Shown here: one piece after another, positions 16,417-25,114 of the stretch
Position numbering within the stretch: the stretch's first letter is position 1
Layout: each line of letters begins with the position of its first letter
Origin: Qipengyuania oceanensis
Lineage (GTDB): Bacteria; Pseudomonadota; Alphaproteobacteria; Sphingomonadales; Sphingomonadaceae
Length of the DNA stretch: 64,000 nucleotides
Reading direction: 5' to 3'
Assembly: GCF_009827535.1 (NCBI RefSeq)
Contig: NZ_WTYN01000001.1
Span: 992,001 to 1,056,000 of the forward strand
Position numbers and translations under genes: made by a program
The notes under the pieces: model-generated
What the model saw: the letters and a program-made list of their open reading frames with translations, nothing else
Databases searched by the model: none
What the model was told of the DNA's origin: nothing

Positions 16417-18558
16417 ATGAAGAAGCTGGCATTGCTGGTGCTGATCGTGAGCGCGATCGCGGCGTTCTTCGCGTTCGGCGGCAGCGAATATCTCTCGCTC
16501 GAATACGTGAAGTCGCAGCGCGAGGCTTTCGACGCCTTTTACGAGGCCCGGCCCGTCCTCGCGATCGGCGTGTTCTTCCTGATTTACGTCGCGGTAACGG
16601 CGCTGTCTCTGCCGGGTGCGGCGATCATGACGCTGGCGGCGGGATATCTCTTCGGCCTCATCGTCGGGACGATTCTCGTCAGCTTCGCATCCACTATCGG
16701 CGCGACGCTGGCTTTCCTTTCCGCCCGTTTCATCCTGCGCGACTGGGTGCAGGCAAGGTTCGGCGAGCGGCTGCGCGCTATCAACCGCGGCGTGGAGAAG
16801 GACGGCGCGCTCTACCTGTTCTCGCTGCGGCTGGTCCCCGCCTTCCCCTTCTTCGTCGTCAACATGCTGATGGGCCTCACGCCGATCCGCGTATGGACGT
16901 ATTTCTGGGCGAGCCAGCTGGGCATGTTTCTGGGCACGGTGGTCTACGTCAATGCGGGTACGCAGTTGGCCGAGGTCGAGAGACTTGGCGATATCGTTAC
17001 ACCCGCGCTGATCGGCAGCTTCGTCGCGCTCGGCCTGCTGCCCTGGGTCGGCAAGGCGATCATGGCCGCGATCAAGCGGCGCAAGGTCTATCCGGGATAT
17101 CGCAAGCCGAAGAAGTTCGATCGCAATCTCGTCGTTATCGGAGCAGGATCGGCGGGTCTCGTCAGCTCGCTGATCGCGGCGACCGTCAATGCGAAGGTCA
17201 CGCTGGTGGAGGCAAGGCAGATGGGAGGCGATTGCCTCAACACTGGCTGCGTGCCGTCGAAGGCGATCCTGGCGAGCGCGCATGTCGCATACGCCATGAA
17301 GACCGCGGATGCCTACGGTATCGCCCCGGTCAGGCCCGAGGTTGACTTTCCCGCCGTCATGGCGCGCGTGCGCGCTGTGATCGCGGCAATCGAGCCGAAC
17401 GACAGCGTCGAACGCTACACGGGCCTCGGGGTCGACGTGCTCGAAGGTTATGCGACAATCATCGACCCGTGGACCGTCGAGGTCGCCTTGAACGAGGGCG
17501 GGACCAGGCGGCTGACGACGCGCGGTATCGTGATCGCTGCCGGGGCCGAGCCGGTCGTGCCGCCGATCCCGGGGATCGAGAATAGCGGCTACCTCACCAG
17601 CGAGACGCTGTGGGACGAGTTTTCGAAGCTGAGCGAAATGCCATCGCGCATCGCCGTGCTCGGCGGCGGGCCGATCGGGTGCGAGCTGGCGCAGGCTATG
17701 GCGCGGCTCGGAGCGCAGGTTTCCCTAGTCGAGATGGGCGATCGCATCCTGCCGAACGAGGATGAAGACGCGGCTTCGGTGGCCCGGCAGGCGCTCGAAC
17801 GATCGGGCGTTTCGGTCCTGACCGGTCACAAGGCGGTACGAATCGACGGGTCAGACACGCTCGTCGCCGAGGCGGGCGGGCTGGAACGCGAAATCGGCTA
17901 CGATGCGCTGATCGTGGCGGTCGGGCGCAAGGCGCGACTGTCTGGCTACGGCCTCGAGAGCATCGGCATCGACACCGACAGGACCGTCGTGACCGACGAC
18001 TTCCTCGCGACGAAATTCCCGAACATCTTTGCTGCGGGCGATGTCGCCGGACCCTATCAGTTCACCCATGTCGCAAGCCATCAGGCGTGGTACGCCACGG
18101 TCAACGCACTGTTCGGCACCTTCCGCAAGTTCCGCGCCGATTACAGGGTGATACCCCACGTCACCTACCTCGATCCCGAGATCGCGCGCGTCGGACTGAG
18201 CGAGGCCGAGGCGAGCGCGCAAGGCATCGAGCACGAAGTCTCCCGCTACGAACTTGCGGAAAGCGACCGCGCACTGGCCGAAGGCGCGAGCGCCGGCTTC
18301 GTGAAGGTCCTCACACCGCCCGGCAAGGACACGATCCTGGGCGTCACCATCGTCGGCGCGCATGCCGGAGAGCTGCTGGCTGAATATGCGCTGGCGATGC
18401 GCCACAAGCTCGGCCTCAACGCGATCCTGCAGACCGTCCACGCCTATCCGACACTGGCCGAGGCCAACAAGTTCGCCGCCGGCGAATGGCGCAAGGCCAA
18501 CAAGCCCGACAGGCTGCTGGATTTCGCGGGTAAGTACTTCGCCTGGCGGCGCGGTTGA
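16417..18558 (+). CDS. VTT/TMEM64-domain membrane protein fused to an FAD-dependent disulfide oxidoreductase
   Basis: A 713-residue fusion. Residues 1-215 are a membrane part: one N-terminal helix, then a TVP38/TMEM64 (VTT, DedA-like) domain with LSLPGAAIMTLAAGYLFG (63-80) and the re-entrant-type RLVPAFPFFVVNMLMGLT (138-155). Residues 235-713 are a class-I flavoprotein: FAD motif VVIGAGSAGL (239-248), redox pair Cys273/Cys278 (GGDCLNTGC), NAD motif LGGGPIGCE, FAGD-type FAAGDVAG, and the C-terminal dimer-site HAYPTLAE with His and Glu. The MerA C-terminal Cys pair is absent, so it is not mercuric reductase. The natural substrate is unknown. It abuts the nucleoside transporter gene (TGATG overlap). 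Confidence 0.93.
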   Translation: MKKLALLVLIVSAIAAFFAFGGSEYLSLEYVKSQREAFDAFYEARPVLAIGVFFLIYVAVTALSLPGAAIMTLAAGYLFGLIVGTILVSFASTIGATLAFLSARFILRDWVQARFGERLRAINRGVEKDGALYLFSLRLVPAFPFFVVNMLMGLTPIRVWTYFWASQLGMFLGTVVYVNAGTQLAEVERLGDIVTPALIGSFVALGLLPWVGKAIMAAIKRRKVYPGYRKPKKFDRNLVVIGAGSAGLVSSLIAATVNAKVTLVEARQMGGDCLNTGCVPSKAILASAHVAYAMKTADAYGIAPVRPEVDFPAVMARVRAVIAAIEPNDSVERYTGLGVDVLEGYATIIDPWTVEVALNEGGTRRLTTRGIVIAAGAEPVVPPIPGIENSGYLTSETLWDEFSKLSEMPSRIAVLGGGPIGCELAQAMARLGAQVSLVEMGDRILPNEDEDAASVARQALERSGVSVLTGHKAVRIDGSDTLVAEAGGLEREIGYDALIVAVGRKARLSGYGLESIGIDTDRTVVTDDFLATKFPNIFAAGDVAGPYQFTHVASHQAWYATVNALFGTFRKFRADYRVIPHVTYLDPEIARVGLSEAEASAQGIEHEVSRYELAESDRALAEGASAGFVKVLTPPGKDTILGVTIVGAHAGELLAEYALAMRHKLGLNAILQTVHAYPTLAEANKFAAGEWRKANKPDRLLDFAGKYFAWRRG

Positions 18559-19823
18559 TGGACTGGCTCGTGAACCTGCAGGGCCTGCTCGGCCTGCCCG
18601 TGCTGCTCGCCATAGGCTGGGCCTTCAGCGAAAACCGTGCCGAGCGGCCGGGCTGGCTGTGGATCGGCGGCGCGCTGGTGCTGCAACTGGTGCTGGCCCT
18701 GGTGATCCTGCGCGTGCCGATCGTCTGGAGCATCATCACGCTCGCCAACGAAGGCGTCACCGCGATCGAGCGGGCCACGCTCGAAGGCTCGAGCTACATG
18801 TTCGGCTATCTCGGCGGGGCCGACCTGCCCTTCGCGCTGAAGGATGGCGCGAGCGCACCGGTGATCATCGCTTTCCAGATCCTGCCGCTGGTCATCGTGC
18901 TGTCGGCGCTCGCTGCGCTGCTATGGCACTGGGGGGTGCTGCAATTCTTCGTGCGCGGGCTGTCATGGGCGCTGCAGCGCACGCTCGGCGTGAGCGGGGT
19001 GGTCGGCCTTGCCGGCGGGGCGAACATGTTCCTCGGCGTCGTCGAGAGCCCACTGGCGGTGCGCGGCTATTTCGCGAAAATGAGCAGGGCGGAGCTGTTC
19101 GCGGTCATGGTGCTGGCGATGGCGACGATCAGCGGCGCGATCCTCATTCTCTATGCCACCACGCTGTCGAAGACCGTGCCCGATGCGGTCGGCCACATGA
19201 TCGCGGCCAGCCTGATCTCGCTGCCGGCGGCCGTGCTGCTCGCCAGGATCATGGTCCCGGGGGACGGCAGGACGGAGGAGGACCGCGAGGATCCCGGCCT
19301 CACCTACGACAGTTCCATCGACGCGATCACCCGTGGCACGATGGACGGGATGCAACTGTTCCTCGCCGTGATCGCGGTTATCATCGTGATCTTTGCGCTG
19401 GTCGCGCTGGTCGACCAGGTGCTCGCGCTGCTGCCGTTGATCGGCGGCGAGGAGCTGAGCCTTAAGCGCTTGTTCGGCTGGTTGTTCGCGCCGCTCATGT
19501 GGCTTGTCGGCGTACCGTGGGGCGAGGCGCAGGCGGCCGGAGGGCTGATGGGGACCAAGGCGATCCTCAACGAATACGTCGCCTATCTCGAACTGGCCGC
19601 GCTTCCCGCCGACACCTTCAGCCCGCGCACCCTGCTGATCGTGACCTATGCGCTGTGCGGCGTCGCCAATCTCGCCAGCGTCGGCCTGCTTGTCTCGACG
19701 ATCGGGACGCTCTGCCCCGAGCGGCGAGCGGAGGTAGCGCAGCTGGGCATGAAGAGCTGGATCGCGGGCAATCTCGCGACGCTGATGACCGGGGCGATGA
19801 TCGGCCTCGTCACCTGGAGCTGA
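18558..19823 (+). CDS. Concentrative nucleoside transporter (NupC/CNT family)
   Basis: A 421-residue inner-membrane symporter of the CNT family, taking up nucleosides with protons or sodium. The start ATG 18558 overlaps the upstream stop by one base. Family features are the N-terminal hydrophobic region, the GGANMFLGVVESPLAVRGYF block near residue 155 that lines the nucleoside pocket (ESP-type motif), and the C-terminal MGTKAILNEYVAYLEL block. The final helices around LCGVANLASVGLLVSTIG are also typical. It differs from short NupC by a charged loop near residues 235-255 (PGDGRTEEDRED). Next is a phosphatidyltransferase 7 bp later. Confidence 0.92.
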   Translation: MDWLVNLQGLLGLPVLLAIGWAFSENRAERPGWLWIGGALVLQLVLALVILRVPIVWSIITLANEGVTAIERATLEGSSYMFGYLGGADLPFALKDGASAPVIIAFQILPLVIVLSALAALLWHWGVLQFFVRGLSWALQRTLGVSGVVGLAGGANMFLGVVESPLAVRGYFAKMSRAELFAVMVLAMATISGAILILYATTLSKTVPDAVGHMIAASLISLPAAVLLARIMVPGDGRTEEDREDPGLTYDSSIDAITRGTMDGMQLFLAVIAVIIVIFALVALVDQVLALLPLIGGEELSLKRLFGWLFAPLMWLVGVPWGEAQAAGGLMGTKAILNEYVAYLELAALPADTFSPRTLLIVTYALCGVANLASVGLLVSTIGTLCPERRAEVAQLGMKSWIAGNLATLMTGAMIGLVTWS

Positions 19824-19830
19824 GGCGGCG

Positions 19831-20433
19831 ATGCTCGATGCCCGGCTGCGCCCGCTGATCGATCCGCCATTGAACGCGATGGGCCGGACGCTGGCGCGAG
19901 CAGGCGTGAGTGCGAACTGGCTGACGTTCTGCGGGCTCGCCATCGGGCTTGCCGGCGCCGCGGCGATAGCTTCTGGACATTTCGGCTGGGGCCTTGCCTT
20001 GGCGCTCGCCAACCGCGTGCTCGACGGGCTGGACGGGGCGGTCGCGCGGGCGAGCCAGCCGACCGACCTCGGCGGATATTTCGATATCGTCGCCGATTTC
20101 GCCTTCTACGTCAGCGTGCCGGTCGCTTTCGGAATTCTCGACCCAGCAAACCTCCTGCCCGCACTCGTACTGGCGGCCAGCTTCGTGCTGACCGGTACCA
20201 GCTTCCTCGCCTTCGCCGTCATCGCCGCCAAGCGCGGGGAAGAAACCGAGGCGCACGGCCGCAAGAGCTTCTTCTACTCGACCGGGCTTGCCGAGGGGAC
20301 GGAAACCGTAGTCATCTTCGCGTTGATGGCGCTTGTCCCGGCGTGGTTCGTCCCGCTCGCCTGGGGGTATGCGGCGCTGTGCGTGCTGACTGTCATCCAG
20401 CGCAGCGCGCTGGCCTGGATCACGTTTCGGTGA
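19831..20433 (+). CDS. CDP-alcohol phosphatidyltransferase family protein
   Basis: A 200-residue integral membrane enzyme that moves a phosphatidyl or phospho-alcohol group from a CDP donor. The signature is present: Asp65, Asp68 (LDGLDG), Arg73 (AVAR), Asp85 and Asp89 (GGYFDIVAD). The spacing between AR and the next Gly is one residue shorter than in PgsA, as in a DLGG-containing subgroup of the family. Four to six membrane helices surround it. It is much shorter than PssA or PgsA pathway fusions, so the product (phospholipid head group) is not predictable. It ends overlapping the converging DUF1499 gene by 14 bp. Confidence 0.9.
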   Translation: MLDARLRPLIDPPLNAMGRTLARAGVSANWLTFCGLAIGLAGAAAIASGHFGWGLALALANRVLDGLDGAVARASQPTDLGGYFDIVADFAFYVSVPVAFGILDPANLLPALVLAASFVLTGTSFLAFAVIAAKRGEETEAHGRKSFFYSTGLAEGTETVVIFALMALVPAWFVPLAWGYAALCVLTVIQRSALAWITFR

Positions 20434-21211
20434 ACTTTGCCGCCACTGCCGCGCGCAATTCGCGGACGCGGTCGGCATTGGCGCCCAGGTCCGACTTGCC
20501 GACCCGGCTGACCGATCGGAAATCGATCCGCGTGCCGTTGTCGACGCCACGCACCCGCGCCACGACATCGTCCTTGAAGCCGAACCAGAAAGTTTCGGCC
20601 ACGCCCTCTACCCGGTTGTCCTGCGGTATCGCGCGCACATCCGCGAGGCCGAATTCCATCATCGCGGCCTGAACCTTGGGCAGAACCTCGGCCGGGGGCG
20701 CGGCGACGAGCAGCGGATCGAGGTCGGGATAAAGCTGCGGCAGCAGGCTGGCGTAGGTTTCTTCCGCGATATCGGGCATGCCACCATCGCCGATCGGCTC
20801 GCCATAGTTGCGGATCGGGTTCATGTCCTCGGCCGCGCGCGCATCGATCACCCCTTGCGAGAAGGTCGGCGGATCGCGGAAATCGGTCGCCACGTCATGG
20901 ATCGGATTGCCCATCGCCCGCTCGCGCATCCCGCCCAGCGTGACGAAAGCGAGCACCGGGACTGCCAGCGCGACCAAAGCCATCGCCCAGCCCTTTCGCG
21001 GTGCGCGAACCAGGCACCAGACGAGCGCGACCAGCGCCACCAGCGCAACGATACCAAGGATGATAGGCCCGGCAGTCACGGTCAGCAGGCCGAGGCCCGT
21101 CTGCCAGCCCCACAGGCCGAATTTCGTGCCGAGCGCCGCGATAGCGAAATAGACCGGAGTCAGCAGCGCCAGGATCAGCGCGATCCGCGCCAGCTTGTAA
21201 CTCTTGCTCAT
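20420..21211 (-). CDS. DUF1499 domain membrane protein
   Basis: A 263-residue protein from ATG 21211, with AAGGGGG upstream. Three hydrophobic helices occupy about residues 9-30, 40-68 and 75-93. The remaining part is a soluble DUF1499 domain with the typical VEGVAETFWFGFKDDVVARV and a closing section DFRSVSRVGKSDLGANADRV followed by a short helix. DUF1499 proteins are of unknown function and widespread in alphaproteobacteria. The gene lies 34 bp downstream of queF on the same strand and converges with the phosphatidyltransferase gene, overlapping it by 14 bp. Confidence 0.88.
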   Translation of the reverse strand: MSKSYKLARIALILALLTPVYFAIAALGTKFGLWGWQTGLGLLTVTAGPIILGIVALVALVALVWCLVRAPRKGWAMALVALAVPVLAFVTLGGMRERAMGNPIHDVATDFRDPPTFSQGVIDARAAEDMNPIRNYGEPIGDGGMPDIAEETYASLLPQLYPDLDPLLVAAPPAEVLPKVQAAMMEFGLADVRAIPQDNRVEGVAETFWFGFKDDVVARVRGVDNGTRIDFRSVSRVGKSDLGANADRVRELRAAVAAKFTET

Positions 21212-21245
21212 GCTGCTTCGTCCCCCTTGGTGTGCCGGAGCAATC

Positions 21246-21704
21246 CTAGCCTCTTCCGCGATAAGATGCCACGCCCTGATCCGGCACCCACAGGCCTGCG
21301 GGCGGCGGACCGCTCTGCCAGAAAACATCGATCGGTATGCCGCCACGCGGATACCAGTAGCCGCCGATGCGCAGCCACTCTGGCTTCATTTCGGCGGTGA
21401 GGCGCTGGCCGATGCCGACCGTCACGTCCTCGTGAAAGCCGCAGTGATTGCGAAAACTGCCGAGGAACAGCTTGAGAGACTTCGATTCCACGATCGTCTT
21501 GCCCGGCGCGTAATCGATCACGAGATGCGCGAAATCGGGCTGGCCGGTGACCGGGCACAGCGAGGTGAATTCGGGCGCGGCGAAGCGAACGAGATACTGC
21601 GTCCCTTCGCGCGGATTGGCCACGTAATCGAGCTGCGCCAGATCCGGGCTGTCGGGGAGCTCGCTCTGCTTGCCGAGCTGGGTCGTCTGGGGTGTGTCTG
21701 CCAT
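21246..21704 (-). CDS. queF: NADPH-dependent 7-cyano-7-deazaguanine reductase
   Basis: A 152-residue short-type QueF that reduces preQ0 nitrile to preQ1 in queuosine tRNA modification. Nucleophile Cys50 lies in [13 protein letters not shown], with Asp57 as proton donor, and the QueF NADPH motif [16 protein letters not shown] (72-87) is intact, including Glu73. The C-terminal [11 protein letters not shown] is also conserved. The start MADTPQ is preferred to a GTG 33 bp earlier because homologues begin this way; no strong ribosome site is seen at either. The rest of the queuosine pathway is not in the window. Confidence 0.95.
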   Translation of the reverse strand: MADTPQTTQLGKQSELPDSPDLAQLDYVANPREGTQYLVRFAAPEFTSLCPVTGQPDFAHLVIDYAPGKTIVESKSLKLFLGSFRNHCGFHEDVTVGIGQRLTAEMKPEWLRIGGYWYPRGGIPIDVFWQSGPPPAGLWVPDQGVASYRGRG

Positions 21705-21827
21705 GCCGCGCTGATGCAACGAAGTTGGCGAGCGCACAAGCGCGGGGGTTCATTCCCGAGGATTAAGTGCCTATTCAGCGCGGCGCGGCAAGAGGCCGCT
21801 CCTTCGCGACAAACAGCCAAGAAAACG

Positions 21828-22985
21828 ATGCGCCGAAATATCGCAGCACTGCCGCTATCCGCCCTTGCCCTGGCTCTTGCCTGGTCAACTCCGGCGGCTG
21901 CTCAAAGCGTGCAGGACTTCCGACTGCCCACGCCCACGCCGACGCCAACCGGCCCGGCGGTGCAGGGCCCGGTGGACGATTCGGGGATCATCCCGCGCGC
22001 GCCGCGGGCGGTGAACACGCCGCGTCCCACGCCGACCGCGACACCGGCACCGACGCCGACACCGCGCGCGACTGCTGTAGCCACGCCCACGCCTCGGCCC
22101 ACGGCTAGCGCCAGCCCGGCGCCCGGTTCGCTCGATCGCCCGCGCCCGGCGCCGCGCGTCACCACCGAGCCAAGCCCGCTGCCCAGCAGGGGAATACCTC
22201 CAACGATCCCCGGGAATGCGGCCGGAACACCCGACGCGACGCTACCGCAGGCCGAGGCGCTGCCGACCGGCGCGCCCTTGCCCCTGCCACAGACGCGCGC
22301 CACGCAGGCTCCCATAGCGAGCGAGGAATTGCCCGCCGACGACGGTGCATGGCCGTGGCCCTGGCTGCTGCTCGCGGTCGTCGCCGCCCTCGGCGCCGGG
22401 TATTTCCTGCGCCGCAGGAAATCGGTCGACGCGCCGCCGCCAGTGATCGAGCGTCCCCTGGTCGCAGCCAGCGACAGCGAGGTTCGCCCCGCCGGCGCTC
22501 CGGCCAGCGGCAAGCCGATCGCGATCAAGGCCGAAGCGCTCAAGCTCAGTCGCAGCCTGATGAATGCCACGCTCCACTACCGCCTCACGCTGACCAACCG
22601 GACCACTTCGGTGCTGACCAATCTCTCCGTCGCTGGGGACATGATCGGGGCCCGCAACGGCACACCGATCGACCAGCAGAAGGCCGATGCGTCTTTCGAG
22701 ATGCCGCAAAGGCACGAGATCAAGCGGATGGCGCCGGGCCAGACGCTCGACCTCACGGGCACGATCCAACTCCCGCTGCACGCCATCGAGCCGATCCGGC
22801 GCGGCAGCACGCCGCTGTTCGTGCCACTGATGCGGTGGCGCGCCGCCAGTGGCGCGATCGACCCGGTCGCGCGAACCTTCGTGGTCGGGATGCTACCAGG
22901 CGAAACTGGCGGCAAGCTTCAGCCGTTCCGGCTCGACGAACACCCGCAGACCTATTCGCAGATCGGCCAGCGCCCACTCGACTGA
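21828..22985 (+). CDS. Exported Pro/Thr-repeat membrane protein of unknown function
   Basis: A 385-residue protein. Residues 1-26 are a signal peptide (STPAAAQ cleavage area). Residues about 32-165 are low-complexity, with TP and PTPTPR repeats and many Ala-Pro pairs, like a flexible periplasmic spacer. One membrane helix follows (WPWPWLLLAVVAALGAGYF, 175-193) with a basic RRRK stop signal, so the C-terminal 190 residues should be cytoplasmic. That part forms a beta-rich domain (ALKLSRSLMNATLHYRLTLTN onward) resembling an immunoglobulin-like or DUF11-like fold. The family seems lineage-limited, and no enzyme motif is seen. It is a single gene between queF (divergent) and sseA. Confidence 0.82.
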   Translation: MRRNIAALPLSALALALAWSTPAAAQSVQDFRLPTPTPTPTGPAVQGPVDDSGIIPRAPRAVNTPRPTPTATPAPTPTPRATAVATPTPRPTASASPAPGSLDRPRPAPRVTTEPSPLPSRGIPPTIPGNAAGTPDATLPQAEALPTGAPLPLPQTRATQAPIASEELPADDGAWPWPWLLLAVVAALGAGYFLRRRKSVDAPPPVIERPLVAASDSEVRPAGAPASGKPIAIKAEALKLSRSLMNATLHYRLTLTNRTTSVLTNLSVAGDMIGARNGTPIDQQKADASFEMPQRHEIKRMAPGQTLDLTGTIQLPLHAIEPIRRGSTPLFVPLMRWRAASGAIDPVARTFVVGMLPGETGGKLQPFRLDEHPQTYSQIGQRPLD

Positions 22986-23051
22986 CCGGCGGCCGCCAGC
23001 CGTCCGACAGGCCACTCGACGGGGCCGCATCGGCGGGCTAACCCCCGCATC

Positions 23052-23894
23052 ATGGACTTGCTCGTTTCGACCGACTGGCTCGCCGATGAACTCGGCGCCG
23101 CAGACCTCGTGGTGTTGGATGCTTCCGCACACCTGCCCGCCGCGAACCGCGACCCTGCCGCCGACTTCGCCGAGGCACATGTGCCCGGCGCACGTTTCCT
23201 CGACCTGCCGAGCCTCAAGGATCCGCAGTCTCCCGTGCCGAACGCCATCCCGACCCGCGACCAGCTGGAAAAGAGGTTGCGCGATCTCGGCGTGAACGCC
23301 GGCGACCGTATCGTGCTGTACGACGACAGCATGGTGAAGACCTCTGCGCGAGCATGGTTCATGCTGCGCCATTACGATTACCCGCATGTCGCAATCCTCG
23401 ACGGGGGACTGGGCAAATGGAAAGCCGAGGGTCGCCCTCTCGAGAGCGGATCGGCTGCCTGTGAGAAGGGCGACATCACGCTCAAAACGGCGCGCGACGA
23501 CGTGCGCAGCAAGGCGGACATGCTCGCCAATATCGGCAGTGGGCAAGAGCAGGTGATCGACGCACGCGATGCTGGCCGCTTCACCGGCGAAACGGTCGAT
23601 GCCGTGCACGACCTTCCCGGCGGCCACATTCCCGGTGCGCGCAACCTGTTCTTTGGCGATCTCTTCGCAGCCGACGGGACTTTCCTCCCGCGTGACGAAC
23701 TGGCGGCGAGGTTCGAGGCCGCGGGCGTCGATACGGGACGTCCGATCGCGGCGAGTTGCGGTAGCGGCGTGACGGCTTCGGTCGTGCTGTTCGCGCTGCA
23801 GATGCTGGGAGAGGACGGCGCGCTCTACGATGGCAGCTGGAGCGAATGGGGCGCCGACCCCGTAACTCCGAAGGCGACCGGGCCGGCCGCGTGA
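23052..23894 (+). CDS. sseA: 3-mercaptopyruvate sulfurtransferase
   Basis: A 280-residue two-domain rhodanese. The first domain (about 1-135) is inactive and the second carries catalytic Cys236 in CGSGVTAS, the loop type typical of mercaptopyruvate rather than thiosulfate enzymes. RYDD-like substrate residues are in the DGG segment near 118. The enzyme moves sulfur from 3-mercaptopyruvate to thiols or cyanide. Its TGA overlaps the GTG start of the MetC-like gene by 4 nt (GTGA), so the two are coupled and may share cysteine/cystathionine breakdown. Confidence 0.93.
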   Translation: MDLLVSTDWLADELGAADLVVLDASAHLPAANRDPAADFAEAHVPGARFLDLPSLKDPQSPVPNAIPTRDQLEKRLRDLGVNAGDRIVLYDDSMVKTSARAWFMLRHYDYPHVAILDGGLGKWKAEGRPLESGSAACEKGDITLKTARDDVRSKADMLANIGSGQEQVIDARDAGRFTGETVDAVHDLPGGHIPGARNLFFGDLFAADGTFLPRDELAARFEAAGVDTGRPIAASCGSGVTASVVLFALQMLGEDGALYDGSWSEWGADPVTPKATGPAA

Positions 23895-25114
23895 GCGACA
23901 GCGTGAAACCTCGCGGCGATGCGACCCGCGCAGTCGAGGTCGGGCGCAAGCGGCAGTGGACCTCGCTCCCCGATCAGGCCGGCAGCGTGGTCAATCCACC
24001 GGTCTGGCGCGCAAGCACGCATCTTTATGACGATGCGGACGACCATGCCGGCGGCAGGCCGAACGAGGACGGCCATTTCTTCTACGGCCGGCGCGGCGGA
24101 CCGACGCAATGGGCGCTCGCCGAAGCGCTCACCGAACTCGAACCGGGGGCCGATAGTACCTTGCTGTTTCCCAGCGGCGTCGCGGCCATCGCCACGACGC
24201 TGCTCGCGCTGACGCGTCCGGGCGACGAGATACTTTTCACCGACAACGCCTACGAGCCGACCCGCAATATCGCGATGGGCCTGCTCAAGGCGCACGGAGT
24301 CTCTCCCGTCGCGTTCGATCCGCTGGATCTCGACGGCTTTCCCGCGCTGTTCACCGACAGGACCAGGGCCGTGATGCTGGAAAGCCCCGGCAGCCTGACG
24401 ATGGAAGTGTGCGACGTCCCTGCGCTCGCCGCCATCGCACGCGAGCATGGCGCGACCACCGTTCTCGACAACACTTGGGCCAGCCCGCTGGGCTTCGCCG
24501 CGATCGAGCATGGCTGCGACGTCAGCGTCATGTCGCTGACAAAGCACGTCGGCGGCCATTCCGACCTGATGATGGGATCGGCAAGCGGCACTGCCAGGGC
24601 AATGGCGCGCATCCGCCGCCATGCGCAGTTCCTCGGCCAGGTCGTCTCGCCGGACGATGCATCGCTCGCGCTGCGGGGTCTCAGGACCATGCCGCTGCGG
24701 CTTGGGCGCTCGACCGCCTCGGCAACCGCGGTCGCTCGCTGGCTCGCCGATCGCAAGGAAGTGTCTGCGGTGCTCTGCCCGATGCTGCCGGGAGCCACCG
24801 GCCACGAGCTCTGGCTGCGCGATTTCACGGGTGGCTGCGGCCTGTTCAGCTTCATCCTCGCCGATGGTGCGGACGAGGCGGCACGACGCCGCCTGCTCGA
24901 CGGAGCCGAGTTGTTCGGCATCGGCTTCAGCTGGGGCGGCTTCGAAAGCCTCGTCACTCCGTTCGATCCCGCTCCGATCCATGGCTTGCGCGCCTGGCCG
25001 CCGGGGATCGACACCGGTTCGGGGCTAGGCGTGCGGCTCTCGATCGGGCTAGAAGATCCCGACGATCTGATCGCGGACCTCGATGCCGCCTTTGCAGCCA
25101 TGGGACGGGCATGA
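23891..25114 (+). CDS. metC: Cystathionine beta-lyase-like PLP enzyme (Cys/Met metabolism family)
   Basis: A 407-residue gamma-family PLP enzyme. The start is GTG 23891, within the sseA stop. The PLP-lysine is Lys218 in MSLTKHVGGHSD. YGRRGGPTQWALAEALTELE (65-84), FPSGVAAI (93-100) and LDNTWASP (192-199) match the substrate and ring-stacking motifs of MetC, which splits cystathionine to homocysteine, pyruvate and ammonia. Related family members make or break cystathionine in other ways, so the symbol is likely but not certain. The stop overlaps the ATG of mscS by 4 nt. Confidence 0.88.
   Translation: MSDSVKPRGDATRAVEVGRKRQWTSLPDQAGSVVNPPVWRASTHLYDDADDHAGGRPNEDGHFFYGRRGGPTQWALAEALTELEPGADSTLLFPSGVAAIATTLLALTRPGDEILFTDNAYEPTRNIAMGLLKAHGVSPVAFDPLDLDGFPALFTDRTRAVMLESPGSLTMEVCDVPALAAIAREHGATTVLDNTWASPLGFAAIEHGCDVSVMSLTKHVGGHSDLMMGSASGTARAMARIRRHAQFLGQVVSPDDASLALRGLRTMPLRLGRSTASATAVARWLADRKEVSAVLCPMLPGATGHELWLRDFTGGCGLFSFILADGADEAARRRLLDGAELFGIGFSWGGFESLVTPFDPAPIHGLRAWPPGIDTGSGLGVRLSIGLEDPDDLIADLDAAFAAMGRA

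Noticed and set aside
16258-16420. tRNA-Thr as an integration site for a mobile element
   Set aside because: No integrase, no repeat of the tRNA 3' end nearby and no change in composition on either side.
17088-18558. Mercuric reductase (MerA) reading of the flavoprotein part
   Set aside because: The GGDCLNTGC redox site fits, but there is no C-terminal Cys pair, no N-terminal metal-binding domain and no mer genes.
22020-22100. ACGCCGACG-type direct repeats as a non-coding repeat element
   Set aside because: They are in-frame Thr-Pro codons of the exported protein.
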